Assembly (NCBI GenBank): GCA_963575745.1
Contig: CAUYUJ010004768.1
Coordinates: 1 to 64,000 of the forward strand
DNA length: 64,000 nt
Source: Prorocentrum cordatum
Taxonomy: Eukaryota; Sar; Dinophyceae; Prorocentrales; Prorocentraceae
Direction of reading: 5' to 3'
Below the pieces are notes generated by a model. The model was not told where the DNA came from. It saw only the letters and a list, made by a program, of their open reading frames with translations, and made no database searches. Positions 20,951 to 31,469 of the stretch are shown piece by piece (the first letter of the stretch is position 1; each line of letters begins with the position of its first letter). Made by a program: the position numbers and the translations under genes.

Positions 20951-22360
20951 CCAAAGGTCCTGGAGACAGCGCGCTGGTTCTTCCGCCGCTGGAGCTGCTG
21001 CTGCTGCCGCTGGAAGCGCCTCCTCGGTCTGGCGTTGCTGCGCCTGCGCCTGGCGCACCCTCGCCACGTTGCAACCATGGTGGGGCTCGGCGCCTCCCCA
21101 GGGCTGCTCTGCCGCGGCGTCCGCGCGCTCGGGCCTGGACTGGAGATCCCAAGGCAAGCCCGCGAAGCTGCTCAGCGCGTCCCCGTTGAACCTCCGCTCC
21201 TTCGGCTGCCCCCTGATCGCGCGGTGGCGGCTGGTCTGCCGCGACCAGCCGACCACGTGCTCGTCGCCCTCCTCGGTCTTGCCCAGCCAGACACCCAAGC
21301 GTCGCTGAGCCTCTGCCTTCTGAGTGCGGTCGCCTGGCACTCGGGCCCAGACGACCTCTCCGAGCGTGACCGCCTCCCCTCGGCACGGCTTGCCCCGAGT
21401 GACGTGGCAGGCCGTCTTGCCAGAGGCCTGTCTGAAGGCAAACTGTGCGAGGGGCCACCCCGCATGCCTGATCACCCACGGCATCACCCTGTGGAACACG
21501 GGAATGCGCGCGCCCATGCCCGATTCGAGCTAGAGCTTGATCACGCGCACCTGCTTGGCCACTTGATCGTTCATGGCCTCGATGAAGCCCGTCGGTGAAA
21601 GACTCCTGGCAGGCGCCGCTGCGAGCTGGCACTTGAAGCCCTCCAGCTTCCGCTCCTCGGAGATCTGCACGGCCGGCGCTTGAACTGCTGGCTCCTGGTC
21701 GGTGCGCGGGATGCACTCCGCGATGCCCCGAGCGTCGATGACTGCACTCGCTGCAGTGGATATGAAGGGATGCATGCCCTTCGGCCCCAAGACCGCGCGC
21801 ACTGCAGTAGACCGACGGCGCGCCATCACCAGCACGTTGAGCAACACCTCCACGCCGTCGCCAGCGACGGGGTCCACCAGCTGGGGCACGAGGGCGGCCT
21901 GGTCAATCTGCTGATCCGCTGATGCCACCCACGCCTCGCTGTCGGCTGAGGCCGCCAGCTCCTCGGCTGCGACCGCGGCGGCGAGCTGCAGGTGGTCCAT
22001 CTGCACCTCGTCGGTGCTGCCAGGCCCACCGCCCTGTCGGCGCGGGTCGTCTGCCGCCTTGGCTGCCACGCACTTATCGCACCAGCTTCTCGGTGGCAGG
22101 TGGGCGAGCTCGCGCTTATCGATCTCTTCCTGGCCGGGGAGCGGCAGCGCCCCGCCTGGATGGCACCCGTCGGGTTCCGCCTCTGCCAGCGGAGCCTCCT
22201 CGCACTGGGGCTGCCCGGCCGCCGCGGGGGCTGCTGCCGCGGGCGCTTCGGCCCCGACTGGGCTGAGCCGCGGCGCCTCGGACGTCGTCGCGGTGGCTCC
22301 CGCGACGCGCCCTCGCATCCAAAACAGGCTGCCCTGTCGCACTAATGGGCACGTTGGCAA
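20801..22360 (-). pseudogene. copia integrase
   Basis: Frame 21530-22360 has the pre-integrase cluster HLPPRSWCDKCVAAKAAD, then VQMDHLQL (first catalytic Asp), IPRTDQEPAV (second Asp) and SPTGFIEAMNDQVAKQVR (catalytic Glu), giving a complete D,D,E triad. After a frameshift, frame 20801-21517 gives the C-terminal part: VIRHAGWPLAQFAFRQASGK, then GEVVWARVPG, then RRLGVWLGKTEEGDEHVVGW, as in copia integrases. The domain joins the cDNA into chromosomes. The spacing between the two frames is small, so a single indel could account for the break. Confidence 0.8.
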
Positions 22361-24571
22361 CGCCCTCTGGTTGGCCGAGCGCCGCGGGCACGATGAACGA
22401 GCTCGTCGGGGAGAACAGCGCAGGGCGGCAGTTGTCGCACGCCTCGGGGAACCCCATGATGGGGCGTGAGACGTCGGCGACCTTGCAATCGATGCCCACC
22501 CCGTGCACGTCGGAGCCGTCTAGCAGGTCGCGCTCGCCTCGCCGCAGTGCTGCACGCGCCTGCCGTCCGCGGCGCGGATGTCGTAGTGTTGGGCAGGCTA
22601 ACGCATCGCCACCCTCGGGGCATGGCTGCGCGGGCACGTCGCCCGAGAGGCCCCCGAGTCCACCATGATGTACTCGTCGTAGCTCTCGTAATCGCCTCCA
22701 GGGCCCCCAGCCTGCGGAGCTCGCAGCATCGAGATCCAGTTTGGCAAGATGTCTGGGCCGCCAGACGCAGCACAAACTGGATGGCGGACGCGGTGTCTCC
22801 CGCAGCCCTGCCGCCAGCTGAGACGGCGCTGCCGCCGCTCGGAGCAGCCGCTGAGCTCGCCGCCGACAGCTGCACAGCATTGGCACGCGCTTGCGTGACG
22901 CTGCTTGGCGCCACGGACGGCGCGCTCGACGCTGCTGAGCCCGCCGCAGGCGCCAGCAGTTGAACCATGTTCAACACGTCCTTCAGCTTCACTCTCGTAG
23001 CCATGTCAGGGCAGTCTCTCACCATGCGGCCTTTCTGCTGGCACTTCCTGCACGTGCGCGTCTCGACGCGCTGACCATCATGGCCGTGTCTGCCATTGCC
23101 CTCCCCCTGCGTCTGGTGCTGGGCTCGGGGGCCCCTCTTTCCGTCGTTGGACTTCCCGTATCCCTTCTTGCCGCCGTCGTTTCCTTGGCTCTTCCATTCC
23201 CCCTTGCCCTTGCCCTTCTTGGTGGCGCTCACGACCATGGTCACCCCGGATGGCGCCATGCCTCCTGCTGCCAACGTCGCCGTCGGGAAGCCGATGTCCA
23301 TCGGCGCATGCCCGCTGTCGTCCGCTGCGGTGGCCACCGCTGCGGCGCCTCTTGCTGCGCCCCTGAACGTCTTTCTGTTCGTCAGGTACGTCTTCGCGCG
23401 CTCAGCGATTCCGCCAGAGTCCCCGAGGCGGTCGGCGTTGACCATCAGCCACTGCTGAAGGTTCCTGTCCTGGATCCCCGCGATGAGGATCGCCGCCTCG
23501 ACGTCGCCGGGCACCGCGCTGCCACGCCGCTCGTGCGTCTGGACTGCCACGTCGAACTCGTTCATGTCGGTCTCGATCGTCGCGGCTGCGAACGCCCACC
23601 CCATGTGCTTCCGCATCCGGCCCAGAGCTGACTCTGGCTGGTCGGGCTCGAACTCCTTCGCGAGCTGGCGCCGCACCAACAGTCCCTCGCCCTTCGGGAT
23701 CGGCCGCTGCGTGGCGAACGCCTTGCCTTCCAGAAGCAGCGCGAGCATGTGGCACAGCTGCCGAAACGCGCCGACGAGCGCTGGATTCGTCAAATCCAAC
23801 GTGTAGTTGGTGACGCTCCTCGGCCTTCTGGTCCACCGTTTTCATCCCCTGGTAGAGGTCGTCGTCGAGCGTCGCGATGTACGTCAGCAGCTTGAGCGAC
23901 CACGCGGGCCGCGCGGCCTCGCTGCCCTTGTACTGCGCTGGCTTCGTCAGCAGCTTCGCGTTGACGATGCCCCACTTGCGACGACCCTCGCTCCGCGCTG
24001 GCACTGGAGCCACCGCCGCGGTGCCCCCCGCGGCGATTAATTGCTGGAGCGCCTGCTGCAACTGCTGAAGCTGGGCTTCCTGCTGTCTGGCTGTCGCCCC
24101 CGCTCGCGACTCCAGCTCCTGAGCTCGCTTCTCGGCAGCTTCCGCTCGAGCCGTCGCGATCCGCAGCGCGTCCAGCGCCTGCTGAGCTGTCGGCTGAGGC
24201 TGCGCCGCGGCTCCTGCTGCAGCTGCGCCCGCGGACGCGGGGTCGACCGCTGCCTGCTGCGGCGCTGCTGCTTGCAGCCCCCCCATCCATCTCTGAATCT
24301 CCACGCTACGACGGCCGCGTAGGCCTCGCTCTCGTGGTGCACGAAGGGGTTGCCGTCCTCGTCCACGACGTCGAGCGGCCAAGCGTGTCTCAACGCGTCG
24401 TCGAAGACGACGTCCCCGAACACGCGGTGCGTGAACGTCGGCAGGTCGATCTCGTGCCCGACGATCCGCTCGACGAGGCTCAGCGTCGACCCCAGCAGCC
24501 TGCAGACGTCTCGTCGCCGCTGTCGTCGCCAGGCGGCGTCGTCCGACCGCCGCCGCCCGCGCTGCTTCCAA
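22342..24571 (-). pseudogene. copia Gag, zinc knuckle and protease
   Basis: Gag begins in frame 23402-24571, with a Gln/Ala-rich coiled coil and KWGIVNAKLLTKPAQYKG, then shifts to frame 22342-23799, with FRQLCHMLALLLEGKAFA and MGWAFAAATIETDMNEFDVA. It ends in a CCHC-like knuckle, CRKCQQKGRMVRDC. The expected His is Arg, a one-base change at 23026-23028. A different frame then carries the aspartic protease active site DYESYDEYIMVDSGAS (Asp codon at 22658-22660) and downstream GVGIDCKVADVSRPIMGF in frame 22116-22886. Gag packages the RNA and protease processes the polyprotein. At least two frameshifts are present. Confidence 0.75.
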
Positions 24572-24838
24572 CCCGTCGCGGCGACGCCCGCCGAGGCTGC
24601 GCCTCGGCCTGCAAGGGGTCCAGAGAAGGCCCTCCTGCCTTCCTCGGCCTACGTATCCTCCCGCTGCCGCTGGGCTGCCCTCCGCGGCCTGCGGAGCTCC
24701 CCGCTGGCCGCAGGGCTGGACGCTGTCGGCCTGCGGGGCTTCCCGCTGGCCGCTGGGCCGCCCTCCGCGGCCTGCGGAACCTCCCTCAGCCGCTAGGCTC
24801 GCACCTGCGACGCAGAACCCGTGAATCCCGAGGCCACG
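24572..24838 (+). repeat. GC-rich leader with short tandem repeat
   Basis: At 24664-24795 a segment CTCCGCGGCCTGCGGA followed by (G/A)CTCCCCGCTGGCCGC is repeated in full or part three times. It lies between the candidate primer site and Gag, so it may be the copia leader. Confidence 0.5.
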
Positions 24839-24853
24839 GGCTCCGCTACCATG
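24839..24853 (-). other. Candidate tRNA primer-binding site and LTR end
   Basis: On the minus strand TGGTAGCGGAGCC (24851-24839) resembles the complement of an initiator-Met tRNA 3' end (TGGTA-x-C-x-GAGCC). It is immediately preceded by CA, the usual last two bases of an LTR. It lies about 270 bp upstream of Gag. No matching 3' LTR was found. Confidence 0.4.
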
Positions 24854-24997
24854 CGCGTCCCCCCCGGAGCCGCGATCCTTGTTGAACCAAGACGGATGCG
24901 TCTCAACGCCATCCCCAACACCACAGAACTATGTTCATAGCTCTGGCAGCTCCCTATACACTCCGCCCCCCATACACAGATGGCCCCTTGGGGTTCG

Positions 24998-26963
24998 AAG
25001 GTCGGGCATGTCCCCTACATGATGATTTTCGACGAAAATAATTATTCCGGCGAAGGACCCAACCATGTGCAGCTGTGTGTAACGCAAGTGTGGGTATCGT
25101 CCTCGGTGAACCGCCCTCTGGGGCCACGACGCGTGTGACGGGGGTGCCAAAATTGGCACGGGTACGCCATGCGGGCGCTGCCACCGGAACCGTCGTTGCA
25201 GCCCCATTTGAGGCCACGAAACATGTGAGGGGTACGCGGAAATGCAGGGTGGAACCACGTGCGGGCGCTGCCACCAGGGCCTCTGGTGGCCGCGAAACGT
25301 GGAAACGGCGTGCCGAAATGGAGGTGGAACTGCATGCGGAACCTGCCACTGGGGCCCTGAGTGGAACACTCCATGGGGCCACGAAGCGTGTGAGGGGTGC
25401 GCCGACATGGAGGGGGGACTGCATGCGGACCTGCCACAGGGGCCTTGGGTGGAGCACCCTATGGGGCCGCGGAACGTGCGAGAGGCGCGCGGAGATGGAG
25501 GTGGAACTGCACGCGGACCCTGCCACTGGGGCCTTCGGCGGAACACCCTATAGGGCCACGAAACGTGTGGTGAGGGGTGCGAAGAAATGGGGATGGAACT
25601 GCCTGCGGCCATGCCACTGGGGCCTTCCGCGGAGCACCCTATGGGGCCACGAAACGTGTGAGAGGTGCGCGGCGGAACACCCTATGGGGCCACGAAACGT
25701 GTGAGGGGTGCGCCGAAATGGAGGTGGAACTGCATGCGGACCCTGCCACTGGGGCCTTCGGTGGAGCACCTTACGGGACCACGAAACGTGTGAGGGGTGC
25801 GCCGAAATGGAGGTGGAACTGCATGCGGACCCTGCCGCTGGGGCCTTCGGTGGAGCTCCCGATGGGGCCACGAAACGTGTGATGGGGTGCGCCGAAATGG
25901 AAGTGGAACTGCATGCGGACCCTGCCACTGGGGCCTTCGGTGGAGCACCCTATGGGGCCACGAAACGTGTGAGGGGTGCGCCGAAATGGAGGTGGAACTG
26001 CATGCGGACCCTGCCACTGGGGCCTTCGGTGGAGCACCCTCCCTATGGGGCCCGCGAAGGGGTGCGCCGAAATGGAGTGGAACTGCATGCGGACCCTGCC
26101 ACTGGGGCCTTCGGCGGAGCACCCTATGGGGCTACGAAACGTGTGAGGGGTGCGCCGAAATGGCGGTGGAACTGCATGCGAGCCCTGCCACTGGGGCCTT
26201 CGGTGGAGCACCCTCTGGGGCCACGAAACGTGTGAGGGGTGCGCCGAAATGGAGGTGGAACTGCATGCGGACCCTGCCACTGGGGCCTTCGGTGGAGCAC
26301 CCTATGGGGCCACGAAACGTGTGAGGGGTGCGCCGAAATGGAGGTGGAACTGCATGCGGACCCTGCCACTGGGGCCTTCGGTGGAGCACCCTATGGGGCC
26401 AAGAAACGTGTGAGGGGTGCGCCGAAATGGAGGTGGAACTGCATGCGGACCCTGCCACTGGGGCCTTCGGTGGAGCACCCTGGAGCACGAAACGTGTGAG
26501 GGGTGCGCCGAAATGGAGGTGGAACTGCATGCGGACCCTGCACTGGGGCCTTCGGTGGAGCACCCTTGTGAGGGGTGCGCCGAAATGGAGGTGGAACTGC
26601 ATGCGGACCCTGCCACTGAAGCACGGGACCACGAAACGTGTGAGGGGTGCGCCGAAATGGAGGTGGAACTGCATGCGGACCCTGCCGCTGGGGCCTTCGG
26701 TGGAGCTCCCTATGGAGCCACGAAGCGTTGTAATGGGGGGGTGAAACGCAGGGAGGAGGGGGGAGAGGGAGGAGGAGGGAGGAGGGCGAGGAGGGAGGAG
26801 GAAGGAGGAGGCGGGAACGCGGGGCACCGTCTCTTCAAAACGAGGACCCAACACCACAAGATGGTTGGGAAAAATGGCAAAACATGCGCAAGAAGAGGAA
26901 CACGTAATAGACAAATCGTCCCAATATTTATTTTCCATGTGGGAGTATTCCTCCTGTTTTTTC

Positions 26964-26965
<2 letters not shown>
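24998..26965 (+). mobile_element. Array-bearing TIR element, copy D
   Basis: Left end AAGGTCGGGCATGTCCCCTAC at 24998, then the conserved block GGCGAAGGACCCAACCATG, then the 89-bp array, a GGA-rich tract at 26740-26815, then CACCGTCTCTTCAAAACGAG and CCACAAGATGGTTGGG. The right end is reduced to AGTATTCCTCCTG near 26945-26957 before an AT microsatellite. It lacks the GC-rich block of copies A-C. Non-autonomous, no transposase. Confidence 0.6.
25080..26740 (+). repeat. 89-bp tandem array, D subfamily
   Basis: About 18 units. The landmark GCGCCGAAATGGAGGTGG recurs at 89-bp spacing (for example 25709, 25798, 26240, 26329, 26418). The first third is diverged and the right side nearly identical, with small deletions near 26050, 26480-26560 and 26610. 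The unit contains CCTTCGGTGGAGCACCCTAT and GGGGCCACGAAACGTGTGAG. The core around GCATGC differs from the arrays at 49.5-55.6 kb. Confidence 0.95.
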
Positions 26966-26969
<4 letters not shown>

Positions 26970-26995
<26 letters not shown>

Positions 26996-28200
26996 TAATG
27001 CTTTCTTGTTTTAAAGCCTCGCCCCGCCTGCATTCCGCATGCTCATGATCAGGATCTGCCTGCCAGCCCTTTGCACTGGGTGGCCGGCTGAAAGCGAGCT
27101 TGTTGCTTTCCGGAGGAGGAGGAGGAGGAGGAGGAGGCGGAGGCGGAGGCGGAGGCGGAGGAGGAGGAGGAGGAGGAGGAGGAGGAGCAGGAGGAGGAGG
27201 AGGGGGAGGTCATGGTGAAAAGCGAAGAGACTGAACTTGATGATGGACCCGCTGCACGAGCGCACGCACCCACACACACACACACACACACATACACACA
27301 CACACGTGCATAATCCCCGTTGGGCAGGGCCCCCCATGTCGGGCAGAATGCATGACCAGACTGACTGTCCCGACGCACTTCGGAGGCATCGTTGGACTCC
27401 GCAGGGGGGTTGCCTGTGCCGACGCGGAGCTGCGCCGACTGGCCAGGCATGTGCGCTACGACCTCCACCGGCTCGCAGCACGGCGCTGGCAGCTTGAACG
27501 TCCCTCTCCTTGTTGCGTCGTCCTTCTCCTCCTCGGTCCTCCGTCATCGTTCGTCCTTCCTCTCCCCCAACCGAGCAGGAGAGAAGAGGGGAGGAGGAGG
27601 AGGTAGGAGGAGCAGGAGCAGGAGGAGGGCGAGGAGAGAACGGCGGAGCGGTGGAGCGCGAGGAAGAGGAAGGAGGAGGTAGGAGGAGGAGGAGGAGGAG
27701 GAGGAGCAAAAAGGGGAGGGGAAAGGAGGAGGAGGGAGGAGGAAGGAGGAGAGGAAGGAGGAGGAAGGAGGAGAAGAGGAAGGAGGAGGAGGAGGAGGAG
27801 AAGGAGTGGAGGAGAGGAGGAGGAGGATGAGGAGGAGGAGGAGGAGGAGGAGGAGGAGGAGGAGGAGGAGGAGGGGAGAAGGAGGAGGAGGAGGAGGAGG
27901 AGGAGGAGCAAGAAGGGGAAGTGGGAGAAAGCCGGAGAGGGCAGAGGAGCGGAGCCGAGGCGACGGGGCAGGAGAAGGGCGAGGCGAGGGGCTGGGCAGG
28001 AGGGGGCGCTCCTGGCCCCAGGTGGCGGGCAGCGGCGACAGGTACACCACGTTGGGTATGATCCTGGCCGCGCACCCGCGGCGGCAGCAGGAGATGATGG
28101 GCCGACTCTCCACCACCACTACCATCGGCAGGAGAGGGAAAAGGAAGAGGAGGAGGAGGAGGAGGAGGAGTAGGAGGAGGAGGAGGAGGAGGACCCCCCC
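26970..28200 (+). repeat. TA, (GGA)n and (CA)n tracts
   Basis: (TA)n at 26973-26996; (GGA)n/(GGC-GGA)n at 27112-27212; (CA)n at 27268-27306; long (GGA)n with small variations at 27575-27925; (GGA)n at 28143-28193. The sequence between 27310 and 27575 and at 27930-28140 has no recognisable gene. The 575-codon minus frame 27011-28738 is produced by the tract. Confidence 0.9.
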
Positions 28201-28304
28201 AGCCTCCATTCTCCCCTGTCCTACCCATGGTGGTGGTGGTGGAAAACGGGCCCATCAGGAGAAGGGCGGCGGACAAAGGCCGGCGCGAGGGGCCAAGCCT
28301 GGTC

Positions 28305-28525
28305 AATGCACCGGCCCTGCAGACGTGCTGCAGCGGATTTGTGCCAAACCTGGAGACGGCGAGCGAACAACGAAGCGAACTTCCCGTGGATGTTTGTGGT
28401 GTCTTCGTTCCTGACCAACAAGAAGATCCGCACGAAATCTGGAGCGAATTTCTCCAGGACCATCCGGGCCTATCCCAGCGTTTTCCGAACGAGATCCGCT
28501 CTGCGACGTTGGCGCCATGACGCCT
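28305..28525 (+). repeat. Dispersed repeat R2, copy 2
   Basis: Second copy of the repeat at 15905-16145 in the same orientation, with TGCACCGGCC, TGCAGACGTGCTG and GACGTTGGCGCC. Here it is not followed by the TIR half-element. Confidence 0.7.
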
Positions 28526-29085
28526 GGTGGCGCCTTGCGGAAACCAGGGCGGCCGGCTTGTCCACGACTGCGGCACCCAGGGGCCCGTCTCGGGTCCCCG
28601 GGGCGCCGCAGCGCGGCAGGGGCAGTCCGAACGCGCGCTCGGGCACGCCGGGCAACGGCATCGCCGAGTGCTCAGCGGCAAGGGCGAGGAAAAGGACGGA
28701 GGCGGCCGCGGGGCGGGGGAAGGGAGGACCGCCCACAAACAACCAGGTGCAAAAACGGGCCCACATCGGGGGGACGTACAGGTGGGGTGGGGGCAGGGGT
28801 GGGGTCAGAGGACAGTCGGTCGGAACGGCCCCTGTGAGAAGTAATGTTAGTATCCGGCTGGGTATACTCCCGAATCCCACCTTGGGATAATCCGCCCTCC
28901 CCTACGAACCACCCGAACTCAGGACGGGGTCGGGAGGTCCGGGGGCCCATGCCGCGAATCTGAGGTCCCCCGCTTGCCGAGGGTGCAGAGGCGTGTGAGA
29001 TGACCGGCTGTGCCCCTCCTACTCTCCCCTCCTCTTCCTTTCTTAGGCGAGCTATCGAGCTCGTCAGAGCTGGACCTCCTCTTAT
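28526..29085. other. Spacer, nothing recognised
   Basis: Open frames exist on both strands but have no motif. GC-rich. Confidence 0.45.
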
Positions 29086-29089
29086 TTTT

Positions 29090-29275
29090 ACTCCTTCTCC
29101 TCCTGCTCCTCCTCCTCCTCCTCCTCCTCCTCCACCTACTCCTCCTACTCCTACTCCTAGTCCAAACTCCTACTCCTCCGCCTCCGCCTCCCCCTCGCCT
29201 CCTCCTCCTCCTCCCTCCTCCTCCTCGGCCTCCCCCTTCCCCCTCCTCCTCCTCCTCCTCTTCCCCTTCAACCCG
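29090..29275 (+). repeat. (TCC)n polypyrimidine tract
   Basis: (TCC)n with TAC and GCC variants. A G-run tract follows on the same strand at 29357-29410. Confidence 0.9.
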
Positions 29276-29499
29276 TCTACCTCTGTCTCGACCGTCTCCC
29301 CCCACCCCTTCCCAGTAATTTACGCCCCTCCCCCGGGACCTGAAATCCGATCAGAGCGGGGGGGGCGCGGGAGGGGAGGGCCTGGGGGGGGAAGGGGGTT
29401 GAAGGGGGGGCCTCCGAGATGCTGTCCCGGGGCCTCTGGAGCACCATTTCCGCACTTTGTGGCCGCCAAGACGTTGGCGAATCGATCTACATTTCCTCA

Positions 29500-30330
29500 A
29501 GCAGGGCTCCAACATGCACAGGAGTCCTAGAAGACGACCAAAAGAGCCTCAGGCTGCCCACGAGGCCTCAAAGACGCCCCAAGAGGGCTCCAAAACGACC
29601 CCCGAGAGGGCCCCAAGAAGCAAAGGATCGTCCAAATCCTTTTGGGAAACGTATCATTTGAGCACATTCTCATGTGTGGTCTCAACAACGTCCAAGACGT
29701 CTCAAGAGGCCCCCATTACCGCTCCAATGACGGTCTAAGAAGCCCCCAGGAGGACCCCGGGACGGCCGAAGTGGGCCACAAGACGGCCCGAGGGGCGCCC
29801 AAGGCCCAGGTGAGCCCGAGCGGTGCCCCTAGAGGGGCCTAAGGGAGGCAGGAGAGCCCAGAATCGAATCGACGAGTCGAATCGGCGATCGAAATGAATC
29901 GGATCGACGGAAACCGGCAGCCGAGTCGGGAAAAGTCGAATCGGCGGGAATCGGCAGCCTAGTAGGCCTCCATTAAGAAATCGGAGCCAAAATCGGAATC
30001 CAAAATCGAAACGAATCGGAATCGGAATTAATCGAATCGAATCGGAGGAATCGAAATGAGCCCTGACGAGGTGAGCTCGAACTGACCTTCCAAGCCCTCC
30101 GCTCAAAGAGGACCCCCCGAGACTGCCAGCAGGCGCCCAAGCAACCCCCGGGAGGCCCGAAGGAGGCACCCAAGAGACCTAAACGAAGCCCCCTGAGGAA
30201 CCCCAAGAGGCTCCAAAAGGCCTCACCCGTTGACTTGATCCCTCTTCCGGGGTCGGCAGGATGTCGTGATCTTCTTGGAAGAAACTTGAACCAGCGCGCG
30301 ACACACCATCGATTCGAAACGTTTCTGAGC
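29500..30330 (+). repeat. Degenerate CCAAGAGG and GAATCGG short-repeat region
   Basis: 29520-29850 and 30100-30230 are loose CCCAAGAGGC/GAGGCC repeats. Between them, 29860-30060 is a degenerate GAATCGG(A/C) array. The remaining 100 bp shows nothing. Confidence 0.7.
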
Positions 30331-30334
30331 GATG

Positions 30335-30800
30335 CAATGCAAAGCACTGCTCAGTTTGCATAGCATGGCATTGCTTGGCAATGCTTGGCGTTGCTGGCTG
30401 TTGCTTAGAATCGTTGCTTGGCATTGCTTAACATTGATCTGCATTGCTTTGCGTCACTTTGCGTTGATTGGAATTGCTAGGCTTGGCGTAGCATTGCTTG
30501 GCATTGCTTGGTACTGCTCTGCACTGCGAGATCTTGCTTGGTATTGCGTGGTCGTGACTTGTATTGGTTTGCCCTGCTTGGCATTGCTCGGCGTTGCTTG
30601 GCATTGCTTGGCATTACTCTGCATTGCTTGGCGTTGCCTGGTGTTGCTTGGCATTGCTTGAGTTCGTTGCTTGGCAACGCTTTTAGCTTTGCTGCGCGTT
30701 GCCTAGAAGCGTTGGTTAGAAGCGTTGCTTGGCACTGGATGTTGTTGCCTGGCAATGGTTGGTATTGGCTTGCGTTGACTTGCTTCGCATTGCTCGGCAG
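30335..30800 (+). repeat. TTGCTTGGCATTGC-type minisatellite
   Basis: About 30 imperfect units built on TTGCTTGGCATTGCT, often 15 bp long. Because 15 is a multiple of 3, both strands stay open (AKQCQATPSN on the minus strand). No coding function is supported. Confidence 0.9.
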
Positions 30801-30997
30801 CCCCGAAGAGCTCCGAGCCCCGAGGACCCCCAGGCAACGCCATTGTGGGCCGAGGAGTCATGAGCAGCGGCCGGGAGCCCCGAGGAACGCCAGCCGCCCC
30901 TCACCCCAAGGGGTCCTCTTTCACAGGCACGTGCGAGCCCCCTGGGCGAAGCCTCCTTGGGAAAAGCCTGACTGGGAAATGACTGGGGATGACTTCT

Positions 30998-31168
30998 TAG
31001 GGGAACGAAGAATGACACAAACATAACAGCTCTGAGGTCCGCGCGGATTTCTCGGATCGGCGCTGGGCCCCCCTGGCGGCGCCTCCGGCGCCGCCCCAGC
31101 GCGGATCCAAGAAATCCTCGCGGACCTCCGAGTTCTTACAGTTATGTTATTTTTCGTTCCCCTCGGAG
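30998..31168. mobile_element. Fold-back element F1, ~170-bp hairpin
   Basis: The arms of about 70 bp read AGGGGAACGAA...AACATAAC, then CTCTGAGGTCCGCGCGGATT, then TCTCGGATCGGCGCTGGG. They meet their complement CCCAGCGCGGATCCAAGAAA and so on up to TTCGTTCCCCT. The loop is CCCCCTGGCGGCGCCTCCGG plus a few bases and is itself palindromic. Related, more decayed hairpins lie at 32430-32548 and 59383-59490, with a fragment at 47790-47840. Confidence 0.75.
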
Positions 31169-31385
31169 TCCTATAATCCCATAAGATCCTTTAGGACTCC
31201 TATACGAGTCCCGTAGGATCACATAGGAATCCTATACGAAACCCATAGAACCCCATAGGACTCCTATACGAAGCCCGTAGGATCCGATAGGACTCCTATA
31301 CGAGTCACATGGGATCCTACAGGAATCCTATAGGAATCTAATCGGATCCTATAGGCTCCAGAGGAACCCCATAGGACTCTCACGC
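31165..31385 (+). repeat. ATAGGACTCCTATACGA minisatellite
   Basis: About 12 imperfect units of 16-22 bp. Each core ATAGGA-C-TCCTAT is an inverted repeat, and GTAGGATC/ATAGGATC variants alternate. It directly adjoins fold-back F1. Confidence 0.85.
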
Positions 31386-31469
31386 GGCCTCAGGGCGCGG
31401 GATCAGTTGCGTTGAGTTGCGCTGCGTTGCGCCAGGGGGGGAGGGGGTCTTGCGCCAGGGTTTCGTCAA

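Larger units (their letters stand above)
18890..24571 (-). mobile_element. Ty1/copia-type LTR retrotransposon, frameshifted
   Basis: All polyprotein domains are present in copia order on the minus strand: Gag with zinc knuckle, protease (DSGAS), integrase, a linker with a Cys/His cluster, reverse transcriptase (HGDDF) and RNase H. Integrase before RT defines the copia superfamily. The reading frame changes many times and the knuckle His is lost, so this copy is not autonomous. A candidate primer site follows a possible 5' LTR end at 24852. No 3' LTR is visible and a GC minisatellite begins just past the RNase H end, so the 3' side is probably truncated. Confidence 0.85.

Noticed and set aside
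20426-21598. 390-codon plus-strand frame
   Set aside because: Antisense to the copia integrase and linker, which have clear motifs on the minus strand.
25080-26740. CRISPR-like array
   Set aside because: The repeats are contiguous 89-bp units without unique spacers, and the genome is eukaryotic.
27011-28738. 575-codon minus-strand frame
   Set aside because: Most of it is poly-Ser/Pro/Leu from (GGA)n tracts, with no domain.
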